Position numbers and translations under genes: made by a program. The notes beneath the pieces are model-generated. The model did no database searches. It was not told the origin of the DNA and worked only from the letters and a program-made list of their open reading frames with translations. Of a stretch of 64,000 nt of DNA, positions 55,503 through 62,073 are shown in pieces (positions within the stretch are counted from its first letter, which is position 1; each line of letters opens with the position of its first letter). Source of the stretch: an uncultured Thiodictyon sp. Its GTDB lineage: Bacteria; Pseudomonadota; Gammaproteobacteria; Chromatiales; Chromatiaceae. The stretch is taken from contig CAILVI010000267.1 in the NCBI GenBank assembly GCA_903837595.1, forward strand, positions 1-64,000, given 5' to 3'.

Positions 55503-57676
55503 GCGATCAGCCCCTTCAGCAGCCCGGCGATCTCCCCTTCCAGTTGACTGATGTCCGCCTCGATCCGATCGAGCGGGCGCGGCGGTTTGTAGACATAGAA
55601 GTGCCGGTTGATCGGGATCTCGTAACCGACCTTGGTCTTCTCATAATCCACCCAGGCATCCGGCACATGGGGCAGCACCTCGCGTGCGATGTAGGCGTCG
55701 ATCTCACCCCGGAAGGCCGCTATCAGCCGGTCGTTGGGCTTGTCCGGGCCGAAGTCCATGGGCAGCGGCAGCGCGGTGCCGGTCGGGAGTGGAATGTTCT
55801 CGGTGTCCCGCAGCTCGCTGTCGGGCTCCGCTTGGCCCTTGGCGTCGCGGCAGATCGCGGCGCCCGGGTCGCGCTCGCCCAGCGCAGCGAAGATGGCCTT
55901 CTTGATGGGGGCCGGGAGCTTGAGCCCGGCGCGCTTCGCGGCCTTCGTCAAATCGGCATCGAAGACCGCCCGATCCCGATAGCGCCCCTTGCCTTCGAGG
56001 GTCCCGACCGCGGCGCGGATGGCATCCTGGAGCTTGCGCCCCTCCTCGATCTCCCGTTCCACCTCGCCCTTGTCCTTACGCTTCTTCGATGTGGCCAGGT
56101 TGGCAAAGGCGGACTGGTCGTCGAGCCGGGCGATGCGCTCGGGGTTGGCCGCGAAATTCATCCGCAAGGGGCGCTCGACCGTCACCTTGAGGAAGCCGAA
56201 TTCGCGGTTCTCGAAGAGGCGGGAGATGACGCGGGTCTCGGTCTGTCCGTCGATCTGGACCACGGCCGTCTCGCCGTCCTGGTAATTGCCGTAGACGCGG
56301 GCGAGGTGGCGAATCTGGTCTTCGGTGATCTCGTTGCGCTTGTTGTTGAGGCTCTTCTTCATCTTTTGGAAGAAGTGGGTGCCGTCGATGAGCTGTACCT
56401 TGCCGCGCCGCTCGGTGGGCTTGCGGTTGGTCACCAGCCAGACGTAGGTGAAGATGCCGGTGTTGTAGAAGAGCTGGTCCGGCAGGGCGACGATCCCCTC
56501 GAGCCAGTCGTTCTCGATGATCCAGCGGCGGATCTCGCTCTCGCCCGAGCCCGCGCCGCCGGTGAAGAGCGGCGAGCCGTTGAAGACGATGGCGATCTTG
56601 GAGCCGGGCCGGTCCTCGTCCCCCTGCGTATAGGGGTACATCTTGGAGATCATATGCTGGAGAAACAGCAGCGATCCGTCGTTGATGGCGGGCAGTCCCG
56701 CACCGAATCGGCCGGCGAAACCCAGGGTGTTGTGCTCGTGCTCGAGCGCGTCCTTCTGGTCCTTCCATTCGACGCCGAAGGGCGGGTTGGCCTTCATGTA
56801 GTGGAAGTGCCAGCCCTCGAAGCCGTCGCGGGTCTTGCCGTCGCCCAGGGTATCGCCGAGGACGATGTTGGCGGTGTCCTCGTCCTTGATGAGCATGTCG
56901 GAGCAGCAGATGGCCCAGGCTTCGTCGTTGTACTCCTGGCCGTAGAGGGCAAGCTGCGCCCGGTCATTCTGGGAGAGGATCAGCTTCTCGGATTCGGAGA
57001 GCATGCCGCCGGTGCCGCAGGACGGGTCGTAGATGGTGCGGAAGATGCCGGGCCTGTAGACATCCTGCTCGCCGGTGTAGATGAGGTTCGCCATCAGGCG
57101 GATGACCTCGCGGGGCGTGAAGTGATCGCCGGCCTCCTCGTTGGCCTGTTCGTTGAAGCGCATCACCAGGTGCTCGAACACGTAGCCCATCTGGAGGTTG
57201 TCGATCCGCCTGGGATGAAGATCCACCTCGGCCATGGCCTTGACGATGGTGAAGAGGCGGTTGCTGGCGTCCAGCTTCTCGATCTGGTCGGCGTACTTGA
57301 AGCGCTCGAAGATGCGCCGCGCGGTGGGCGAGAAGCCGTTGATGTAGGAGACCAGGTTGGGCGCGATGTTCTCGGCGTCGCCGAGGAGCCGTGCGAAGGT
57401 GTAGGGGCTGGTGTTATAGAGCGGGTGCTTGCGGTTCGGGTCGGCGGCCTTGCCGAGCAGCCGATCCATGGCCGCCTCCGGCATCTGCTGGGCCTCCAGT
57501 TCGCCGCGTCGCTTGAGAACGGCATCCTTGGTCGGTTCCAGCACGCAGTCGAGCCGGCGCAGGACGACCATGGGGAGCATCACCAGGCGATATTGCGGCG
57601 GGCGGTAGGGACCCCGGAGCCGGTTCGCGATCTCCCAGATCTTGGCCTTAAGGTCTTCGTGCGTTTGAATGTCCAC
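55499..57676 (-). CDS. hsdM: Type I restriction-modification methyltransferase subunit M
   Basis: A 725-residue adenine-N6 methyltransferase. The GTG start (VDIQTHEDLKAKIWEIAN) was chosen because AGGA lies 9 bases upstream; an ATG 12 codons earlier is possible. HsdM N-terminal helices precede motif I DPSCGTGG (about residue 217) and motif IV NPPFG (about 297). PDQLFYNTGIFTYVWLVTN and later parts are typical. It is longer than the ~530-residue classical HsdM, with a C-terminal extension found in some type I clades. The last 40 residues recur in the small frame before hsdS. Confidence 0.94.
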   Translation of the reverse strand: MDIQTHEDLKAKIWEIANRLRGPYRPPQYRLVMLPMVVLRRLDCVLEPTKDAVLKRRGELEAQQMPEAAMDRLLGKAADPNRKHPLYNTSPYTFARLLGDAENIAPNLVSYINGFSPTARRIFERFKYADQIEKLDASNRLFTIVKAMAEVDLHPRRIDNLQMGYVFEHLVMRFNEQANEEAGDHFTPREVIRLMANLIYTGEQDVYRPGIFRTIYDPSCGTGGMLSESEKLILSQNDRAQLALYGQEYNDEAWAICCSDMLIKDEDTANIVLGDTLGDGKTRDGFEGWHFHYMKANPPFGVEWKDQKDALEHEHNTLGFAGRFGAGLPAINDGSLLFLQHMISKMYPYTQGDEDRPGSKIAIVFNGSPLFTGGAGSGESEIRRWIIENDWLEGIVALPDQLFYNTGIFTYVWLVTNRKPTERRGKVQLIDGTHFFQKMKKSLNNKRNEITEDQIRHLARVYGNYQDGETAVVQIDGQTETRVISRLFENREFGFLKVTVERPLRMNFAANPERIARLDDQSAFANLATSKKRKDKGEVEREIEEGRKLQDAIRAAVGTLEGKGRYRDRAVFDADLTKAAKRAGLKLPAPIKKAIFAALGERDPGAAICRDAKGQAEPDSELRDTENIPLPTGTALPLPMDFGPDKPNDRLIAAFRGEIDAYIAREVLPHVPDAWVDYEKTKVGYEIPINRHFYVYKPPRPLDRIEADISQLEGEIAGLLKGLIA

Positions 57677-57938
57677 GGATGGTCGTCCTTCTCGTTGGTC
57701 GCTGCCACGCATCGATGCGTTGCATGCTTCAGGTGCACCGCGCTCGCGGCGGTGGCGTTCTTCTTCTGGTCAAGCAGCATGCGGACGACGGTACGCGGGC
57801 GGGCTTACCGGGCCCGGAGGTGCGCTGTCCCGGGGGTCGGCGATGGGCCGGATTATGGCCAATCTCCGGCCCGCTGACCATTGCGACGCCCCAATTCGGA
57901 TGCGGGCTGACCCAGGGTTTCCTCTCCTCCTCGGATGT

Positions 57939-58360
57939 CGCAGGGGACCCAAGGACGGCGGCGGGGGAGTTGCCGCCGTCTTCCAGGGACTCCGGGAAGC
58001 GCGGGTCCGTGGCCGGCTAACGCTCGGGGGACTCCATGGAGCCTGGCAGGGAGGGGACGGAGTCCTCGGGGGACTCCGCGGACGACTCGCGGAAGACCAT
58101 GAAAAAATAAAACAAACAATATTTTGCATCATCCTTCCGCGAACCCCGACCCCAGGGGAGTCCGTCGATACCTCCAGGGACTCCGCGACGCTCTCGGGGG
58201 AGCCATGGAACTATCCCAGGGTCTAAAGGCGCACCCCAGGGGAATCCATGAGCAGCCCCAGGGAACTAGCGGAGATTCCGGGGTAGTGCGTCGGTATCCC
58301 CGGACTATACTTGAATTGCGCAGGGGTGTCGGGGACTGTCTCGGTGGACACCATGCCAAA
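57939..58360 (+). repeat. Degenerate 21-bp tandem array in two blocks
   Basis: Units start at 57939, 57960, 57981, 58002, 58023, 58044, 58065 (a weak one at 58086), then at 58151, 58172, 58193, 58214, 58235, 58256, 58277, 58298, 58319 and 58340: exactly 21 bases apart within each block. The unit begins roughly YYC-CAG-GGA (for example CCCAGGGGAGTC, CTCCAGGGACTC, CTCGGGGGACTC). Translated, each unit is a heptad such as LQGLRDA, PRGVRRY or LGGLHGA. The blocks are out of phase by 2 bases and separated by an A+T-rich stretch (58100-58131). Coding status is uncertain. Confidence 0.85.
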
Positions 58361-58441
58361 TCCATTGCCTCCACCGCGGCGCCTGGTTCCATCCTGCGAG
58401 GACCATCCGTTTAACCGCGAACGATAAGGAGTGCAGCCAAA

Positions 58442-59062
58442 ATGTCTAACTCCGATTTCATCCCTAACTCGGACCACGACTTACTGGTTTGGGCGGAAAA
58501 TTTGCATGCCAAGCTGGCAGCCAATCCCGCCGCCTATGGTGTGACCGCCGAGGAGGTCGCTATCTTGGGCGGGGCAAATGCCGATTTTCGTGCCAAGAAT
58601 GCCGCAGTCGCGGAGATCAACACCACCGCCAAGCGGATCACCGCCGAGAAGGATCACAGCCGGGGGACCCTCATGTCCCTGGGCCGGGGACTCGCGCGGC
58701 GTGTGAAGGGGCATGCGGGTTATACCGAGGCAGCGGGTGCCGACCTGGGGATTGTCGGCCATAAGATCAGCTTCGACCCCGCCACGGCCAAGCCCATCCT
58801 GAGCGGCACCGACAAGACCGACGGCGCGGTCGAGTTGCGCTTTCCCAAGCTCGGGACCGAAGGCGTGAATATTTACTGGCAGCGCGAAGGGCAGACGACT
58901 TGGCTCCTGGTGGGGCACGCCAACCACTCTCCCTACACGGACAGCCGCCCGCTGCTCGAACCCGGCAAGACCGAGTTGCGCCGCTACACGGCAGTCTATG
59001 TGATCAACGACAAGGAGGTTGGGCAGTTCAGTGATGTCGTCGAGATCACCTGTGCCCCGTGA
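58442..59062 (+). CDS. Hypothetical protein, helical N-terminus and Fn3-like C-terminus
   Basis: A 206-residue soluble protein preceded by AAGGAG. The N-terminal ~110 residues are helical (DHDLLVWAENLHAKLAANPAAYGVTAEEV, RAKNAAVAEINTTAKRI), ending with GYTEAAGADLGIVG. The C-terminal half looks like a beta-sandwich (VELRFPKLGTEGVNIYWQREGQ, RRYTAVYVINDKEVGQFSDVVEI). This layout occurs in a family of uncharacterised, possibly structural, proteins in several phyla. No signal peptide. It follows the 21-bp array. Confidence 0.82.
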   Translation: MSNSDFIPNSDHDLLVWAENLHAKLAANPAAYGVTAEEVAILGGANADFRAKNAAVAEINTTAKRITAEKDHSRGTLMSLGRGLARRVKGHAGYTEAAGADLGIVGHKISFDPATAKPILSGTDKTDGAVELRFPKLGTEGVNIYWQREGQTTWLLVGHANHSPYTDSRPLLEPGKTELRRYTAVYVINDKEVGQFSDVVEITCAP

Positions 59063-59162
59063 TGGGCTTGATCATCACTGCGGCCACCCGGCACCGATAG
59101 GGTGATGGCTTGCCCCACTACCGAGTTGTGCCGTGCCGTTGGAGCGCTTTAGCAGGCGCATC

Positions 59163-59209
59163 GTGACACTGCTGCGGCAGTGTCACGCCTGTACTGGGCG
59201 CTCCGCGCC
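59163..59209 (+). repeat. Dispersed hairpin element, copy C
   Basis: Perfect dyad GTGACACTGC-tgcg-GCAGTGTCAC (59163-59186), then CGCCTGTACT and GGGCGCTCCGCGCC (59196-59209). Same two-part plan and orientation as copy A at 1994. The stem bases have changed in a compensating way (ACACCGCT in A, ACACTGCT here), which suggests that the stem is kept by selection. Confidence 0.65.
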
Positions 59210-59386
59210 CTGATATCTCACGCAAGATCGCTTTTTCTCCGAGTCTCTGCGCGCCGCGGGTTCCGACCGGGACGCATTGCCGCTTGCCGAGCCCCTGCCC
59301 AAGCCGGTCGTCGGGTTAGGCGCGCCCTTTCACCCGCGCCACCCGTGCTGACGGTAGCGTGCGCGGTAACCCGCCATGGCGCTGCC

Positions 59387-59416
59387 GTCGGGTTACGCTT
59401 CGCTAACCCGACCTAC
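59387..59416. repeat. Hairpin of the GTCGGGTTACG...TAACCCGACCTAC family
   Basis: GTCGGGTTA (59387-59395) pairs with TAACCCGAC (59404-59412) over an 8-base loop and ends in CTAC like the element at 43371. It lies 40 bases before the next gene. Upstream, 59210-59386, I see nothing coding. Confidence 0.65.
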
Positions 59417-59454
59417 ACGCTCGACGCTGACCAGATAGCCGCTTAGGAGTAATC

Positions 59455-59751
59455 ATGACAAACGTCATTCGCCTCGTCGATGCTGACGGCACCGACCAGC
59501 GACACATCACCGCGGAGATCACAAGCACGGGAGACCTCCTGTTGTCCGGGCAGGATCTCGGCCCGCTCGTCCGCGAGGTTTGGGGGGATTCGGACTACGA
59601 GTACTGGCTCACAGTCCCCGCAAGTGAGAAGGACCGGGTGCTGCTGATGCTCCTCGAAATCGCCTATGCCGGAGACGAGCAAGCCGTTAACAAGCTACGA
59701 GAAGCCCTTGATTCCCGAGGCATCCCCTGCAAGTTCGATTCCTACGCCTAA
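59455..59751 (+). CDS. Small hypothetical protein
   Basis: A 98-residue acidic protein with a good ribosome binding site (TTAGGAG, 5 bases before the ATG). N-terminal strands (TNVIRLVDADGTDQRHITAEITSTGDLLLSGQDLG) precede VREVWGDSDYEYWLTVPASEKDRVLLMLLEIAYAGDE and a C-terminal helix. I do not recognise a named family. It sits next to a decayed integrase, so it may be a surviving island gene. Confidence 0.75.
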   Translation: MTNVIRLVDADGTDQRHITAEITSTGDLLLSGQDLGPLVREVWGDSDYEYWLTVPASEKDRVLLMLLEIAYAGDEQAVNKLREALDSRGIPCKFDSYA

Positions 59752-59812
59752 GCGATACCCGAGTCGGGCAATGACCACCGCAAAGCGCGTCAGCTAACCA
59801 CTGCTTCGGGGG

Positions 59813-60326
59813 GGAATACCTGCCCACAGGCTTGCAGGGCTCTATGGGCGGTTTCCAGTGCCCCCCCAAGCTTCAATGCGACGGACCACGGCCAGCAGGT
59901 CAGGGGCGGTTATCCCGCCCGTCGGCCGGGGGCCGATCCAGGGGAACACGTCAACCTCGAATCGACGGATGATCTTTTCAGCATGGGCCGGTACCCACTT
60001 CGTGGGGTTCCGCCCGAACCACTCAGGGGTGATGGCCTCGAAGGTATCAATCCCCGCGGTCTTGGTGGCCTTGCGCGCGGCGCTTGGGTCAATGTCTTTG
60101 GCGATCGGTTCGCGGGCTTCGTCGCGCCGGGTGCGGGCCGCTTTCAGGGTCACGCCTGGGTAAGCGGCCAGCGCCATCAGCTTCTCTTTACCGTCCATGC
60201 GGTACTTGAAGCGTCAGAGCTTGGTGCCATTCGGGTTGACCAGCAGGTAAAGCCCGCGCTCGTCCGCCAGCTTGTAGGGTTTGCAGTGGGCTTGGCGTTG
60301 CGGATGGCGGTATCGGTCAGGGGCAT
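59813..60326 (-). pseudogene. Tyrosine integrase remnant (P4-type, DUF4102 N-terminus)
   Basis: Begins MPLTDTAIRNAKP, the usual start of P4-like integrases. A base is lost near 60281-60287; the shifted frame reads CKPYKLADERGLYLLVNPNGTKL. Then TGA at 60214-60216 replaces the conserved Trp codon, and RFKYRMDGKEKLMALAAYPGVTLKAA follows. The core-binding region DTFEAITPEWFGRNPTKWVPAHAEKI follows. A G7 run (59861-59867, C on the plus strand) shifts the frame again, after which ALETAHRALQACGQVF is readable. Homology then stops, so the whole catalytic domain is missing. It points away from the adjacent tRNA-Arg, the normal integrase layout. Confidence 0.88.
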
Positions 60327-60485
60327 GGGGGTATCCCTCTTTTGCGGGGCCGGGATACCCCCGTGGGTACCCCCAGATGCGCGGGCTGCTATGGGACTAC
60401 CTTAGACCGTCTGACCCCTCAGAGCAAAAAAAGGCGGCAGAAACGAGAGCTTCGGTGCTTCCTGGAACTGTCTGAAACGGCGATG

Positions 60486-60562
<77 letters not shown>

Positions 60563-60860
60563 GGACGGATGGACGGGACCTGCGGTAAACTCGTCAGGCG
60601 GGTCACGCACCGGGTCCTTAGTGTACCGCATCGCCGAACCAGTCAGCGACCGCACGATGCCTGACCAATCCGGCCACCCGGCCCAATTGGCCGCTCAACA
60701 GCGTGCTGGGGCCTGGGCCGGTGTGCCCGCGTGGCGACCCGGAGCTATCTGGTTGGACGTCCGCTCAACGGGGGGTGACTGCGCCGGCGTTGCAATTGTT
60801 GCAACCCCGAGAGAAATCCGGGATCATGGGTAACCACCACTGAATGGCGTAGGAACGACC
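60563..60860. other. Intergenic region upstream of the SPOR-domain gene
   Basis: About 300 bases with no convincing gene; open frames are short and rich in rare patterns. Its right end supplies AGGA ten bases before the ATG at 60861. It presumably contains the divergent promoters of the tRNA and the SPOR gene. Confidence 0.45.
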
Positions 60861-61979
60861 ATGGCCGAGCCCCAGGAACGCACAGTCCGAGACGACCCCT
60901 TTGCACCCGATTTGTCGCTGCAAGAGCGGCTGCATGCACTGGAAGCGGCCTGGGGGGAGCCGCTGCCCGGCCAATCGGGGGCGCAGCGGCAGTTGGCCGA
61001 GCAGGCGGCGGCCTTGGCGGCACTCGCCGCCGAGGCCGCAGCCCAACGGGAGCGCTTGCGAGACCGGGAAAAGGCGCTGGTGGAGCGGATCGCCGATGTG
61101 GATGATGACCGCCGCCTCAACATCGCTCAATTGCAGCGTGAGTCGAAGTCGCAGCGCGAGGAGTTGGAGGCCCGGCTGCGCCGCCATGGTCGGGTGACGG
61201 TCCTGGCGCTGTGCCTGGCCGTGGCCGGTAGCGGCTTGGTCGCCCTGTACGCGTATTGGCGGACGCCCGTGGCCGATCTTTCTGCGGAGGTCGCTACCCT
61301 GCGCCAGGACCTGCAACGGCTCTCCGGTATCGCGCGGCAGGATACCGAGCTTCAGGACCGGCTAACGGCCATCGCCACCGTGGTGGGGCAGGTCTCGGGC
61401 GGCGTGGTGCAAGACCCAGCCCTGGCGGCCCGGCTGGACCAGCTGGCGGCCGAACAGGGTCGCCAAGGGGCTGAACTGGTGGGCGTGCAACGCAGCCTCC
61501 AAGCGGTGGTCGCCGGGATGCCGTCGAAGGTCGGGCCGAGCGTCGACCCTCAGCCGGCGAGCCCGTCACGCCCACTCAAGTCCGCCGCGTCGGAACCCAT
61601 CCCCGAACCCGCCCCGAAACTTGCCCCAGCCCCCATCCCGGCACCCATCGCGGAACCCGCTCCGCAACCCGCCCCGGCATTGGCGGGTAAACATCAGCTG
61701 ACGGTCACCGACCGCCCCTTTGCCCTGCAAATCAGCGGCGGCTACCATCTGGACAAGATCCTGGAAATGGCTGCCGGCCCGAACCTGCCGGCCCGGGTCT
61801 ATGTGTACCAGGACGTCCGGCGGGGGCGGCCCTGGTTCGTGCTGATCCACAGCATCTACAAGAGTAGGGCGGATGCCCAGGCGGCAGTCGGGCAATTGCC
61901 CCCGCAGCTGCGCCCGTGGATCCGCTCCCTGACGCCGGGGGCTGAACTGAAGATGATCGAACCGCGTTCCGATAACTGA
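60861..61979 (+). CDS. Membrane protein with coiled coil and C-terminal SPOR-like domain
   Basis: A 372-residue bitopic inner-membrane protein. Residues ~45-110 are a cytoplasmic coiled coil (EQAAALAALAAEAAAQRERLRDREKAL). One membrane helix follows (VTVLALCLAVAGSGLVALYAYW). Outside are a second coiled coil and a Pro/Ala linker (EPIPEPAPKLAPAPIPAPI). The C-terminus RPFALQISGGYHLDKILEMA, ARVYVYQDVRRGRPWFVLIH and YKSRADAQAAVGQLPPQLR resembles the DamX-type SPOR domain that binds denuded peptidoglycan at the septum. A role in cell division is inferred. Confidence 0.85.
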   Translation: MAEPQERTVRDDPFAPDLSLQERLHALEAAWGEPLPGQSGAQRQLAEQAAALAALAAEAAAQRERLRDREKALVERIADVDDDRRLNIAQLQRESKSQREELEARLRRHGRVTVLALCLAVAGSGLVALYAYWRTPVADLSAEVATLRQDLQRLSGIARQDTELQDRLTAIATVVGQVSGGVVQDPALAARLDQLAAEQGRQGAELVGVQRSLQAVVAGMPSKVGPSVDPQPASPSRPLKSAASEPIPEPAPKLAPAPIPAPIAEPAPQPAPALAGKHQLTVTDRPFALQISGGYHLDKILEMAAGPNLPARVYVYQDVRRGRPWFVLIHSIYKSRADAQAAVGQLPPQLRPWIRSLTPGAELKMIEPRSDN

Positions 61980-62073
61980 GCGTTCCGGGTCTTTCTTCCC
62001 CGCCCCATGGGCAAGGGCCCCGGAACAGGCGACAATGGACGGTCGCTGTTGACGCCTGATCTATCTGAGTCCC

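Noticed and set aside
49455..57676. BREX or DISARM-like defence locus
   Set aside because: The genes are a standard type I hsdM/S/R set plus rhuM; no PglZ, DrmA/B or Lon-like gene is present.
55295..57877. 860-codon plus-strand frame opposite hsdM and rhuM
   Set aside because: Antisense shadow; repetitive Val/Leu/Glu composition and no domain, whereas hsdM and rhuM are unmistakable.
57669..58226. 186-codon plus-strand frame covering block one of the heptad array as a gene
   Set aside because: Its start would overlap the divergent hsdM start, there is no ribosome binding site, and it leaves the heptad phase before block two; described as a repeat instead.
57939..58360. CRISPR array
   Set aside because: Units are 21 bases and degenerate throughout, without a conserved repeat plus unique spacers, and no cas gene is nearby.
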